64,000 nt of DNA from Flavobacterium ammoniigenes (GCF_020886055.1 NZ_AP025184.1:310001-374000); one strand, 5' to 3'. Counted from the first letter of the stretch, positions 54,350 through 63,588 are shown. Notes: generated by a model not told the origin, from the letters alone. A program made the numbers and translations.

Positions 54350-55903
54350 TTATTCTGAAATAACATTCCCTTTTTTATCAAAGAAATGGTATTCTAAATA
54401 CGTGTAAGCGTCACGTGGTATGATTTTCACCCATTTTTTATGTTCAAAGAACCACTTTGAACGTATTGATGGAAAACCTTTGGTAAGGTATGCAGCCACA
54501 AAAGGATGTACATTAAGTACAACAGATGGATGGCTTTTTACTAATCTTTCTAGATCTAAAGTAATCTTGTCAATAATAAGAATTGGCGCTTCAATTTCGC
54601 CACTTTCATTATTCGGATCTTCTTCTCTAGTTTTAATATTCATTTCTGGTCTTACGCGTTGTCGTGTAATTTGAACTAATCCAAATTTACTTGGCGGTAA
54701 GATCTTGTGTTTGGCTTTATCATCACTCATTTCTTCTCGTAAGAAGTCGAATAATACTTTGCGATTTTCAGGATTCGCCATATCAATAAAATCAACTACG
54801 ATGATTCCGCCCATATCGCGAAGACGCAATTGTCTTGCTATTTCGGCGGCAGCAATCATATTGACTTCCATGGCGGTATCTTCTTGATTAGAAGCTTTAT
54901 TCGAACGGTTTCCACTATTCACGTCAATAACGTGTAATGCTTCGGTATGTTCGATAATAAGGTAAGCCCCTTTACTCATAGAAACCGTTTTTCCAAACGA
55001 AGTCTTGATTTGTCTCTCTATATTGTATTTCTCAAAAATGGGAGTATCATTGGATTGATAAAACTTCACAATTGATTCTTTGGATGGGGCAATTTCTTGC
55101 ACATAATCCTTGGTTTGTTGGTACAACTCTTCATCATCAATTTGAATACCACTGAAGGTATCGTTAAATACGTCTCGTAATATTGAAGACGCTCTATTGA
55201 GCTCTCCTAATACTTTTGACGGATGATGAGCAGTTGGTAATTTCTTACACATTGCAGTCCATCTGCTAAGCAGGTTCTGCAAATCTTTTTCTAATTCGGC
55301 TGTATTTTTGCCTTCGGCTACTGTACGTACAATAACACCAAATCCTTTTGGTTTAACTGATTGTACGAGTCTTTTCAAACGGTCCTTTTCTTTTTTGTCT
55401 TCTATTTTTTGAGAAATAGAAACACGATCAGAAAAAGGAACTAACACAATAAAACGTCCAGCAAGAGAAAGCTCAGCGCTAATTCTTGGTCCTTTGGTTG
55501 ATATTGGTTCTTTTACGACTTGCACTAAAATTGATTGATTGGCACTCAAAACATCTGTAATGGTACCATCTTTATCAATTTCATTGTCAAACTGAAATGA
55601 TTTTAGGGAGAAATCTTTTAATTTACCTGCGCTTACAAGTTTTATGAATTTCAGTTGGGAAGCTAAATTAGGACCTAAGTCATGATAATGTAAAAAGGCA
55701 TCTTTTTCGAAGCCAACATTCACAAAAGCAGCATTTAATCCAGCAACAGGTTTTCTGATTTTGGCAATAAAAATATCACCAACTTGAAAGTTGCTTTTTT
55801 CTTCTTCCTTGTGTAATTCAATTAGTTTTCCATCTTTTAATAAGGCAAAATCTACGGCTTCTGAACTGGATCGAATGATTAATTCTTTATTCACGCTGTA
55901 CAT
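54350..55903 (-). CDS. rng: Ribonuclease G/E family endoribonuclease
   Basis: 517-residue RNase for rRNA and mRNA processing. It has the S1 domain near the N-terminus (DIFIAKIRKPVAGLNAAFVNVG), the 5'-sensor region, and the catalytic metal site with ALHVIDVNSGN and GGIIVVDFIDM. The CPxC zinc-link motif that joins subunits in E. coli RNase E/G is missing; after RPEMNIKTREE the chain has no cysteine. It lacks the long C-terminal scaffold of RNase E, so RNase G-like. Confidence 0.93.
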   Translation of the reverse strand: MYSVNKELIIRSSSEAVDFALLKDGKLIELHKEEEKSNFQVGDIFIAKIRKPVAGLNAAFVNVGFEKDAFLHYHDLGPNLASQLKFIKLVSAGKLKDFSLKSFQFDNEIDKDGTITDVLSANQSILVQVVKEPISTKGPRISAELSLAGRFIVLVPFSDRVSISQKIEDKKEKDRLKRLVQSVKPKGFGVIVRTVAEGKNTAELEKDLQNLLSRWTAMCKKLPTAHHPSKVLGELNRASSILRDVFNDTFSGIQIDDEELYQQTKDYVQEIAPSKESIVKFYQSNDTPIFEKYNIERQIKTSFGKTVSMSKGAYLIIEHTEALHVIDVNSGNRSNKASNQEDTAMEVNMIAAAEIARQLRLRDMGGIIVVDFIDMANPENRKVLFDFLREEMSDDKAKHKILPPSKFGLVQITRQRVRPEMNIKTREEDPNNESGEIEAPILIIDKITLDLERLVKSHPSVVLNVHPFVAAYLTKGFPSIRSKWFFEHKKWVKIIPRDAYTYLEYHFFDKKGNVISE

Positions 55904-56134
55904 TTTTATCCGAACAATGGGTTGTTTGTCGCTGATTATTTGTTATTGGAAAACACCAAAAACTAGCAACCATTAACTACAACTTATAGTAAGGATGGAT
56001 TAAACAATATTTTTAACAGGTATTGAACCCGGTGAAAACTAGCTGGCAGCGGACAGTGCTATGTAGTCAGTAAACTGAATACTAAAAACTGGTGCTTGAT
56101 TACTAATCTTCGATTTCAATGAACGTTTAAAAAG

Positions 56135-56161
56135 AAAAAAGTAGTTTAAAACTACTTTTTC
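56135..56161 (-). terminator. Terminator overlapping the stop of the 30-residue gene
   Basis: AAAAAGTAGTTT and its complement form a stem whose 5' half includes the TAG stop, followed by a T-run on the minus strand. Confidence 0.7.
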
Positions 56162-56244
56162 TTCTTGTGACGGTTAGCTCTCGCTCTTTTTTTACGTTTG
56201 TGCGTCGCTACCTTATGTCTCTTTCTTTTTTTACCACTTGGCAT
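56152..56244 (-). CDS. Very small basic protein, candidate Bacteroidetes ribosomal protein
   Basis: 30 residues, beginning MPSGKKRKRHKVATHKRKKR and ending HKKKK. Nineteen of 30 are Lys, Arg or His and there are no acidic residues, which fits a protein buried in rRNA. I recall nearly identical short proteins across Bacteroidetes in the same place beside HU and RNase G. A lineage-specific ribosomal protein, bL38, has been reported from Flavobacterium johnsoniae, but I cannot say whether this is it. It lies 30 bp after HU and a terminator overlaps its stop. Confidence 0.8.
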   Translation of the reverse strand: MPSGKKRKRHKVATHKRKKRARANRHKKKK

Positions 56245-56274
56245 ATCTTGTAGATTTTATGATTAATTATTCTT

Positions 56275-56565
56275 TTATTTTGCTTCGTTATTGATTTTTA
56301 CGCCTTCTACAAAAACTTTTGCCGGTTTAAAAGCAGGAATATTGTGAGCAGGAATTTTTATGGTTGTGTTTTTTGAAATGTTTCTACCTGTTTTTTCAGC
56401 TCTTGTTTTTACGATAAAACTTCCAAAACCTCTTAAATATACGTTATCTCCAGTCTCTAATGAAGTTTTAACTTCATTCATAAAAGTTTCTACAGTTGCC
56501 TGAACATCTCCTTTTTCTAGACCTAATTTCTCTGAAATTTTCGCTACGATATCTGCTTTCGTCAT
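56275..56565 (-). CDS. HU/IHF-family DNA-binding protein
   Basis: Nucleoid protein of 96 residues from ATG at 56565 (MTKADIVAKISEKLGLEKGDV). The DNA-binding arm appears as LRGFGSFIVKTRAEKTGRNI followed by IPAHNIPAFKPAK. An in-frame start at 56613 would overlap the -7 box, so it is rejected. It probably shares a transcript with the 30-residue gene. Confidence 0.95.
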   Translation of the reverse strand: MTKADIVAKISEKLGLEKGDVQATVETFMNEVKTSLETGDNVYLRGFGSFIVKTRAEKTGRNISKNTTIKIPAHNIPAFKPAKVFVEGVKINNEAK

Positions 56566-56610
56566 TTTCTTTCCTAATTTATAAAATGTTGTACTATTTT
56601 TTTGAGTTTG

Positions 56611-56618
56611 CAAATATA
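56611..56618 (-). promoter_or_regulatory. -7 box of the HU gene
   Basis: A perfect TATATTTG on the minus strand, about 45 bases before the chosen ATG. No clear -33 box. Confidence 0.5.
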
Positions 56619-56675
56619 TGAATTAAAAAAACAATTATTCAAGCTAATTCATTAAATTTTAATCACATAAACTTT

Positions 56676-56683
56676 TACTTTTG
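56676..56683 (+). promoter_or_regulatory. -7 box of mutY-ssb-gldD
   Basis: A perfect TACTTTTG, 17 bases before the mutY ATG. The -33 region is AT-rich without a clear TTTG. Confidence 0.5.
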
Positions 56684-56700
56684 CAAACAAATATTTAACA

Positions 56701-57732
56701 ATGGATTTTTCTAAGTTATTGATAGATTGGTATTTACAAAATAAACGCGATTTACCTTGGCGAAATACTACAAATCCATACCCGATTTGGCTCTCAGAAA
56801 TTATGCTCCAACAAACGCGAGTAGCGCAAGGAATGCCTTATTTTTTTTCCTTTACAAACGCCTTTCCTACCGTTTTTGATTTGGCTCATGCCAATGAGGA
56901 ACAAGTATTGAAATTATGGCAAGGGCTGGGCTATTATTCTCGTGCCAGAAACTTGCATCAAACCGCACAATATATTGCTAACGAACTTGGCGGCGTTTTT
57001 CCGAGTAACTACAAAGACTTACTTCAGTTGAAAGGAATTGGCGAATATACTGCTGCAGCCATTGCCTCATTTGCTTATAACGAAGTAGTTCCAGTGGTAG
57101 ACGGCAATGTTTTTAGAGTGCTTTCGCGCTATTTTGATATTGAAACAGATATTGGTTCGGCTTCCGCCAAAAAGGAATTCAGCAATTTGGCGATGGAATT
57201 AATTCCAAAAGAAAATCCGGCAGTATTCAATCAGGCCATCATGGAATTTGGCGCTTTACAATGTGTTCCAAAAAACCCCAATTGTTCTGATTGTATTTTT
57301 AACCAAAGCTGTGCCGCTTTGCAAAAAAAGAAAGTTGACCTGCTTCCTGTAAAATTGAAAAAACTAAAAATTAGAAACCGATTTTTCAATTACCTCATCT
57401 TTACTGATGATCTAGACAACACCATTATTCAAAAAAGAACGGACAAAGGTATTTGGCACAACCTTTATGAATTCCCTTTAATTGAAACCGAAAAAGAAGA
57501 AAATTTTGGTGCTCTTTCAAAGCAAATCAAAACCAATTTTCAAGACTTTGATATTGTTTCTATAGGAGAAGAAAACTCCAAAAGTATCCTCCATAAATTG
57601 TCACACCAACATTTGCATATTAAATTCTGGAATGTAAAAGTGGGCGGTATCCTGCCAAACGGAATTAACTCAACCGATTTGAAAACCTATCCATTCCCTA
57701 TCGTGCTTCATAATTTTATCGAAGCAAAATAA
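56701..57732 (+). CDS. mutY: A/G-specific adenine glycosylase
   Basis: Removes A mispaired with 8-oxoguanine, 343 residues. The helix-hairpin-helix LKGIGEYTAAAIASFAY and catalytic VVDGNVFRVLSR are followed by the 4Fe-4S cysteines (CVPKNPNCSDCIFNQSC). The C-terminal NUDIX-like domain (about 225-343) recognises 8-oxoguanine. First gene of a mutY-ssb-gldD cluster. Confidence 0.97.
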   Translation: MDFSKLLIDWYLQNKRDLPWRNTTNPYPIWLSEIMLQQTRVAQGMPYFFSFTNAFPTVFDLAHANEEQVLKLWQGLGYYSRARNLHQTAQYIANELGGVFPSNYKDLLQLKGIGEYTAAAIASFAYNEVVPVVDGNVFRVLSRYFDIETDIGSASAKKEFSNLAMELIPKENPAVFNQAIMEFGALQCVPKNPNCSDCIFNQSCAALQKKKVDLLPVKLKKLKIRNRFFNYLIFTDDLDNTIIQKRTDKGIWHNLYEFPLIETEKEENFGALSKQIKTNFQDFDIVSIGEENSKSILHKLSHQHLHIKFWNVKVGGILPNGINSTDLKTYPFPIVLHNFIEAK

Positions 57733-57762
57733 AAATCCTATCTTTGAATCAAATACTACACT

Positions 57763-58176
57763 ATGAATGGAACAGTAAATAAAGTGATTCTTATCGGCTA
57801 TCTGGGAGACGAAGTCAAATTACATTATTTTGAAGGAGGCAATTGTATTGGCCGATTTCAATTGGCTACTCATGAAGTGTACATTAATAAAACAACCAAC
57901 GAGAAAATCACTTCTACCGAATGGCACAATTTAGTAGTACGAAATAAGGCTGCTGAATTATGTGAAAAATACCTTTCAAAAGGAGATAAAATTTATGTAG
58001 AAGGCCGTATCAAATCGCGTCAGTGGCAAGCTGAAGATGGCACAACCAAACATACCTCTGAAATTCAGGTGGTTGAATTTACGTTTTTGAACACTAAGAA
58101 AGATTCGGAAAACAATAAGACAACTCCATCAGAACCCCAAACAACTAATTTACCTATTAACGATTTGCCTTTCTAA
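57763..58176 (+). CDS. ssb: Single-stranded DNA-binding protein
   Basis: 137 residues: an N-terminal OB fold (NKVILIGYLGDEVKLHYFEGG; STEWHNLVVRNKAAELCEKYL), a short Asn/Thr/Pro-rich linker, and the tail INDLPF, which matches the conserved C-terminal DLPF tip for partner proteins. It lies 30 bp after mutY and 23 bp before gldD. Confidence 0.96.
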   Translation: MNGTVNKVILIGYLGDEVKLHYFEGGNCIGRFQLATHEVYINKTTNEKITSTEWHNLVVRNKAAELCEKYLSKGDKIYVEGRIKSRQWQAEDGTTKHTSEIQVVEFTFLNTKKDSENNKTTPSEPQTTNLPINDLPF

Positions 58177-58199
58177 TCGATGTTTTTTAAGAATACACT

Positions 58200-58763
58200 A
58201 TGCCCAAACAAACTATCCTTTTTGCAACACTTATTATGCTAGCCTTAACTGTGTTGAGTTGTAAAAAAGAGGTATTACCAAAACCCTCGAGCCATTTACG
58301 ATTGGACTATAAAGAAGCTAATTATGAACCATTTGAAAGTGAAAGCCCATTTACTTTTGAAATGAATGCCGATGCTATAATTAAAGGAGAAAAAGAGTGT
58401 GGTTATACAATTCACTATCCTAAAATGAAAGCAACCATTTATTTGAGTTACAAACTTGTGAATGGTAATATCAAAAAATTATTGCGTGATGCTCAAAAAT
58501 TGACTTACGAACATGTAATCAAAGCGGATGATATTGTGGAACAACCTTATCTAAATCCGCAGCAAAAAGTGTATGGAATGTTCTATCAAGTGGATGGGAA
58601 CGCGGCAACCAATTCCCAATTTTATGCTACTGATAGCACGAAACATTTTGTTACTGGTTCGGTTTATTTTTATGCTAAACCCAACTTCGATTCCATTATG
58701 CCTGCAGCTAGTTATATTAAAAACGATATGCAGCGACTTATGGAAACTTTGAAATGGAAATAA
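58200..58763 (+). CDS. gldD: Gliding motility lipoprotein GldD
   Basis: A 187-residue lipoprotein (lipobox TVLSCKKE) needed for gliding and type IX secretion in Flavobacterium johnsoniae. Typical GldD sequence follows (HLRLDYKEANYEPFESESPF; CGYTIHYPKMKATIYLSY). In F. johnsoniae the gene just upstream of gldD is gldE; here ssb is directly upstream and gldE is missing. The presence of gldD and a T9SS sorting domain suggests the organism has the type IX system. Confidence 0.95.
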   Translation: MPKQTILFATLIMLALTVLSCKKEVLPKPSSHLRLDYKEANYEPFESESPFTFEMNADAIIKGEKECGYTIHYPKMKATIYLSYKLVNGNIKKLLRDAQKLTYEHVIKADDIVEQPYLNPQQKVYGMFYQVDGNAATNSQFYATDSTKHFVTGSVYFYAKPNFDSIMPAASYIKNDMQRLMETLKWK

Positions 58764-58765
58764 AT

Positions 58766-58794
58766 AAAAAAGCATCCGAAAAGGATGCTTTTTT
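58766..58794. terminator. Bidirectional terminator
   Basis: AAAAAAGCATCC with a short loop and its complement AGGATGCTTTTTT. It separates gldD from the convergent HMA lipoprotein gene. Confidence 0.85.
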
Positions 58795-58814
58795 ATTTGC
58801 TATGTCAATGCAGT

Positions 58815-59192
58815 TTATGATTTAGGCAAAACTACTTTGTAGGTCTTACCGTCTGCAGTCGCTTCAACTACTTTAGTCAAATTGTCTTGATTTTGAACTG
58901 TTTTATCAAATACAACCGTAGCTTTTTTCGAATCAAAATCTACTGTTGCTTTTTGAACACCTTCTAGAGCACCTAGTTCTTCTTCGATGGTTTTGGCACA
59001 ACCAATGGCGCAAGTCATTCCTTCAATTTCAAAACTAGCCGTTTGTACATTTTGTGCAGCAATTACAACTTCTTTTTTAGGTGTTTCAGTTGCTTTTTCA
59101 GCTGTTGCTTCCGTTGTGTCAGCTGCTTTTTTGCAGGATACCGATAAAAGACCAGCCAATGCTAAAGTGACTATTGTTTTTGTGATTTTCAT
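58815..59192 (-). CDS. HMA-domain lipoprotein (metal binding)
   Basis: 125 residues from ATG at 59192. Lipobox SVSCKKA (Cys about 19), a 30-residue Ala/Thr/Glu linker, then a heavy-metal-associated domain with EGMTCAIGCAKTIEEEL, where CAIGC is a CxxxC rather than the usual CxxC. It may bind copper or zinc at the cell surface or in the periplasm. No efflux ATPase is adjacent. Confidence 0.88.
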   Translation of the reverse strand: MKITKTIVTLALAGLLSVSCKKAADTTEATAEKATETPKKEVVIAAQNVQTASFEIEGMTCAIGCAKTIEEELGALEGVQKATVDFDSKKATVVFDKTVQNQDNLTKVVEATADGKTYKVVLPKS

Positions 59193-59288
59193 ATGTCTCA
59201 ATTTTATTACTTTGATGATGACAAAATTAATTAAAAAAAAGCGGCCAGTTTCACAAAATAAGTAGAATTTTGGACAAACTATTATTCT

Positions 59289-60155
59289 ATGGAATCCAAA
59301 CAACTCAAATGGGTACTTCTAACCATTCTTTCTTTAATTTGGGGAAGCTCCTTTATTCTTATAAAAAAAGGATTAATTGGACTAACTCCAATACAACTTG
59401 GTTCTTTACGTATTATTTTTTCAGCGCTTTTTTTGGTACTTATTGGATACAAAAGTGTATCAGTCTTAACTAAGTCACAATGGAAATATGTTGCCTTAAC
59501 CGCTGTTTTCGGAACTTTTATACCCGCTTATCTTTTTGCATTAGCAGAAACTGAAATTGATAGTTCGACAACGGCTATTCTGAATTCACTCACCCCATTA
59601 AATACTTTAGTATTAGGAATGCTAGCTTTTGGAATACCCTTTAAACGAAATCAATTTATTGGAATATGTATTGGTTTATTAGGAAGTATTTTGTTGGTTT
59701 TTAATGGCGCCTCCAATCATCCAGAACAGAATTATTACTATGCTCTTTTGGTTATTATTGCATCCATTTGTTATGCAACTAACGTTAATTTGATCAAAAA
59801 ACATTTACCATCTGTAGCTCCTCTAAGTATAACTACAGGTAATTTTTTGACATTATTAATTCCTGCTTTAGTGTTATTGTACTGCTCAGGATTTTTCGAG
59901 ATAGTGGCTATTTCAGAAGTGCAAAATGCCATGGGATACATTGCAATATTAGGGATAGTGGGTACGGGAATTGCCAATATTATCTTCTTTAAATTAATTC
60001 AATTATCATCTCCTGTTTTTGCTACTTCAGTAACTTACTTAATTCCTATTGTGGCATTCTTTTGGGGATTATTAGACAACGAAATGCTCACACCAATTCA
60101 ATTTGTTGGAGCATTTGTTATCTTAATAGGTGTCTACCTTTCGGCAAAGAAATAA
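59289..60155 (+). CDS. EamA/DMT-family transporter
   Basis: 288 residues with ten predicted membrane helices in two repeats, the drug/metabolite transporter plan (LSLIWGSSFILIKKGL near the start; GIVGTGIANIIFF in the second half). Substrate is unknown. It stands alone between terminators. Confidence 0.92.
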   Translation: MESKQLKWVLLTILSLIWGSSFILIKKGLIGLTPIQLGSLRIIFSALFLVLIGYKSVSVLTKSQWKYVALTAVFGTFIPAYLFALAETEIDSSTTAILNSLTPLNTLVLGMLAFGIPFKRNQFIGICIGLLGSILLVFNGASNHPEQNYYYALLVIIASICYATNVNLIKKHLPSVAPLSITTGNFLTLLIPALVLLYCSGFFEIVAISEVQNAMGYIAILGIVGTGIANIIFFKLIQLSSPVFATSVTYLIPIVAFFWGLLDNEMLTPIQFVGAFVILIGVYLSAKK

Positions 60156-60186
60156 AAAAAGGCGGTCTACAAAGACCGCCTTTTTT
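60154..60186. terminator. Bidirectional terminator
   Basis: AAAGGCGGTCT pairs with AGACCGCCTTT over a 4-base loop, with A and T runs outside. It lies between convergent genes and overlaps the last bases of the upstream stop. Confidence 0.88.
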
Positions 60187-60205
60187 AGTATACACAAAAT
60201 GTTAT

Positions 60206-62254
60206 TTATTGAAAATCAGCATCGGTTACCCCTTCGTTAATTTTAACATCGGTCATTTTAATATTCAATTCAAAACCTACATTCTGAATCATGTTAAAAG
60301 GAACTTTCACTCCTTTTACTTCACGATAATCCAAATATGAATTGGTTTTATTCATCGTTTTTCCGCCTTGCTCAATGGAAATAACATCCGCTATTTTCAA
60401 TCCTGATTTAACATCATAATACAAGGTCGTTTTTCCGTTTTTCAAAGCATAAGCTTCTGTTCCATTAATCGTCTCAATTCCTGTCAAACTTACCTCTGGT
60501 TTTTTCAACAAATTCAATTCTTCGATTGGAGTAGCAACTGCTTTCATGTCTTCTAAATCATTTCCTTTAAGTTCAACTTTTTGACCTTGTTGAACTACGA
60601 AAGCACCTTTCTCATTAACGACTTGTTTCATCAAGCTCATTCCGCCCATAGTTATTTCTACAGCTAATTTTCCTTTAACTGAAATTTTAGAATTAAAACT
60701 CAAAGGCGCTGGCGCTTGCGGAATAGTGGTTGATCCTACCATTGCAATCGTTTTTACAGCAAGAGCCGCTTTTTCGCCACCAATCGCTTTAATGTAATTA
60801 TCTAAAACCGTTTTAGCTGTTATTCCTTTTGGAACATCTTTTTTGAAAACTGGTTTTTCAACCGCGTTTCCATATTTGTCAAAAAACAAAATTGGAATTT
60901 TTAATTTTTCAAGTGCTGGAACTACATCAGCTCCTTTACCAACAATCAAAATTCGGCTATTATCTGCCAAGAAATATTTATTAGCTACACGCATCACATC
61001 ATCAGCAGTTACCGCATTGATATTTTTAATGTAGTTTTCATAGAAATCAGCTGGTAAGTTTTGTGTTTGGATACGTAAAGCATAACCTGCAACCGTTTGT
61101 GGTTTTTCTATTTGCATTACAAATCGACCAATATAACCGGCTTTTACACTAGCTAACATTTCGTCAGTAACTTTCTCGGTTCTGATTTTTTTATACTCTT
61201 TAAAAATTTCGACTACTGTACTATCCGTTACCGCATTTCGCACTTGAGTTGATGCTTCAAATTTGGTTAGGCGTTTGTCTCCACGTATACTAGATCCGGC
61301 ACCATAAGTCCATCCATGTGCTTCTCTCAAATTCATATTCAAATAACTATTAAAGTCACCTCCTAGAATTTGATTGGCTACCAAAGCTGGAAAATAATCT
61401 GGATCCGTCATTTTAAGGTTAACCAAATTGACCACGGCTACTTCAGACTGAACAGCGTTTGGCATATCTACAAAATTGATTTGCGAAAAAGCTACATCCT
61501 TAGGCTCAGCATAGTTTTGAACTGGAGCCGCTGCTTTTTTCCAAGAACCGAATAATTTTTCTACGGCTTTCTTAGTTTCAGAAAAATTTACATCACCTAC
61601 AATAATTAGATAGGCATTTTCAGGAACAAAATAGCTGTTGTAATTGGCCTCAACATCGGCAAGTGTTACGTTTTTGATTGTAGTTTCAGTAACATATTCC
61701 CCATTGGGATGGTCTTTGCCAAAAGTCAAGAAATCATTTATTCTAGAAGCTACAGCTGGAACACTTTTTTCATTGGCTTTTAAACCTTCAATTATTTTCG
61801 CTTTTTCTTTATCAAATTCTTCTTGAGTGAAGTTAGGATTCAAAGCTCCTTCCGCTAACAATTGTAATACACGCCCTGAATATTTAGAAAGAGAATTACC
61901 TGAAGCGCCATTGGAACTAAAGTTTATACTGGCTCCCATAAAATCGATTTCTTCATTGAAAGCGGATTTAGAGATTTTTTTGGTTCCGTTTCCAATAAGA
62001 CTACTGGTCAAATCAGCAACTCCTTTTTTAGCGCCTTCTGTATAGGGTGCATTATCCAAAGTTAAGGTAAAAGAAACTCGAGGTAATTTATGATTTTCAA
62101 CTATCATTACTTTCAACCCGTTCTTCAATTGAAAAGAAGCTGGCTTCCCTATTTTTATGGTTGGGGCAGGTCCTGATTTGGGTTGAGGTATGATTTGTCC
62201 TTGCATTATCGCTGTTATAAATAAGCTTGATAAAATTATGATTGATTTTTTCAT
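60206..62254 (-). CDS. M16-family peptidase homologue, probably non-catalytic
   Basis: 682 residues with a signal peptide (SIIILSSLFITAIMQGQ). It has the two-domain M16 fold in its first 450 residues (GLKVMIVENHKLPRVSF) and an extra beta-rich domain of about 200 residues at the C-terminus. The zinc motif HxxEH is absent: the region reads KKGVADLTSSLIGNG. It probably pairs with the adjacent active M16 protease, as in two-subunit members of the family. The gap to that gene is 8 bp. Confidence 0.88.
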   Translation of the reverse strand: MKKSIIILSSLFITAIMQGQIIPQPKSGPAPTIKIGKPASFQLKNGLKVMIVENHKLPRVSFTLTLDNAPYTEGAKKGVADLTSSLIGNGTKKISKSAFNEEIDFMGASINFSSNGASGNSLSKYSGRVLQLLAEGALNPNFTQEEFDKEKAKIIEGLKANEKSVPAVASRINDFLTFGKDHPNGEYVTETTIKNVTLADVEANYNSYFVPENAYLIIVGDVNFSETKKAVEKLFGSWKKAAAPVQNYAEPKDVAFSQINFVDMPNAVQSEVAVVNLVNLKMTDPDYFPALVANQILGGDFNSYLNMNLREAHGWTYGAGSSIRGDKRLTKFEASTQVRNAVTDSTVVEIFKEYKKIRTEKVTDEMLASVKAGYIGRFVMQIEKPQTVAGYALRIQTQNLPADFYENYIKNINAVTADDVMRVANKYFLADNSRILIVGKGADVVPALEKLKIPILFFDKYGNAVEKPVFKKDVPKGITAKTVLDNYIKAIGGEKAALAVKTIAMVGSTTIPQAPAPLSFNSKISVKGKLAVEITMGGMSLMKQVVNEKGAFVVQQGQKVELKGNDLEDMKAVATPIEELNLLKKPEVSLTGIETINGTEAYALKNGKTTLYYDVKSGLKIADVISIEQGGKTMNKTNSYLDYREVKGVKVPFNMIQNVGFELNIKMTDVKINEGVTDADFQ

Positions 62255-62262
62255 GATGTCTC

Positions 62263-63588
62263 TTAGTTTTGGGATTTATCTTTAACTGGAACATAATCCA
62301 ACACCATTCTTTGGTTTGGGTTCAAATACTTCTTTGCTACCTCTCTAATTTCTTCAGCAGTAATAGAGTGGTACATTTCGATTTCGGTGTTGATCAAGTT
62401 CACATCTCCATACAACAAATGATAAGTTGCTAAATTACTAGCAATTCCTTCAATAGTTGAATTACTATTTACGTATTGATTGTCAAATTGATTTTGTAGT
62501 TTTTGCAAATCTTTGTCTGAAATTAATTCCGTTTGAAGCTTCACAATTTCTTCATCAATTTCGGCTAATAAATTAGCTGCTGTAAATGGAGATTGTGGTA
62601 ATCCATACAAAATGTACGTTCCATGATCTTCTTGACTGTAGTTGAACGCTCCAATTTGAAGTGCCATTTTCTTATCGTCTACAATTTTCTTGTACATTCT
62701 AGAACTTTTTCCATCGCTCAAGATAGACGAAATCATATCCAAAATACGTGCTTCACGTGTTTTCATTGAAGGTGTTCTATAAGCAGTAACTAACATTGGT
62801 AATTGAATATTCGGGTCTTCAAAATTGGCTTTGATCGTTTCGGTAATCGGAGCTTCTTCAAAAGTAGCACGCTTGATTGGTGTTCCTTTTGGAATTACGC
62901 CAAAATATTTTTGAATCCATTCTTTAGCTTGTTCTGGTTTAAAGTCTCCAGCAACCACTAAAACGGCATTATTAGGAATATAGAATTTTTTATTAAACGC
63001 TTGAAATTCCTCTAGCTTAGCTGCATCCAAATGTTCCATAGAACCAATTGTTGTCCAACGGTATGGATGATTTTTAAACATATTTTTCTTTACTTGTGGT
63101 AGTATTTGTCCGTATGGACTATTGTCATAACGCAATCTTTTTTCTTCTTTTACCACTTCGTTTTGAGTATCAACGCCAATTTGATTGATCACCGGATGAA
63201 GCAAACGTTCTGCTTCCATCCACAATCCTAACTCTAAATTATTAGAAGGGAAAACTTCGTAATAATAGGTTCTATCTTCGGTAGTGTTAGCATTATTCAC
63301 GCCTCCATTTCCGGTAACGATTTTAAACCATTCGCCACGTTTTATATTTTCAGTTCCTTCAAACAATAAATGTTCGAAAAAGTGCGCAAAACCAGTACGA
63401 TCTGGTTGTTCATCTTTGGCACCAACATGGTACATTACCGAAGTAACCACAGTAGGGGCTGAGGGATCGTTGTGCAAAATTACATGCAATCCATTGTCTA
63501 AGTCGTATTCCTCAAAGGCGACTTTCTGAGCAGAAGCAACTCCTCCCAGCATCAATGCAGCACTTAACATCATGATAGATTTTTTCAT
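62263..63588 (-). CDS. M16-family zinc protease
   Basis: 441 residues, signal peptide (SIMMLSAALMLGGVASAQ). The inverted zinc motif HFFEH is present in GFAHFFEHLLFEG (about 67-71), with the downstream glutamate expected within YYYEVFPSNNLELGLWMEAERL. It should be an active periplasmic or outer-membrane-facing protease, with the next gene as its partner subunit. Confidence 0.93.
   Translation of the reverse strand: MKKSIMMLSAALMLGGVASAQKVAFEEYDLDNGLHVILHNDPSAPTVVTSVMYHVGAKDEQPDRTGFAHFFEHLLFEGTENIKRGEWFKIVTGNGGVNNANTTEDRTYYYEVFPSNNLELGLWMEAERLLHPVINQIGVDTQNEVVKEEKRLRYDNSPYGQILPQVKKNMFKNHPYRWTTIGSMEHLDAAKLEEFQAFNKKFYIPNNAVLVVAGDFKPEQAKEWIQKYFGVIPKGTPIKRATFEEAPITETIKANFEDPNIQLPMLVTAYRTPSMKTREARILDMISSILSDGKSSRMYKKIVDDKKMALQIGAFNYSQEDHGTYILYGLPQSPFTAANLLAEIDEEIVKLQTELISDKDLQKLQNQFDNQYVNSNSTIEGIASNLATYHLLYGDVNLINTEIEMYHSITAEEIREVAKKYLNPNQRMVLDYVPVKDKSQN

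Noticed and set aside
55904-56134. Possible tRNA: a segment GGTATTGAACC resembles the complement of a T-arm.
   Set aside because: No acceptor stem, anticodon arm or terminal CCA can be laid around it on either strand. The stretch otherwise shows no gene or clear signal.
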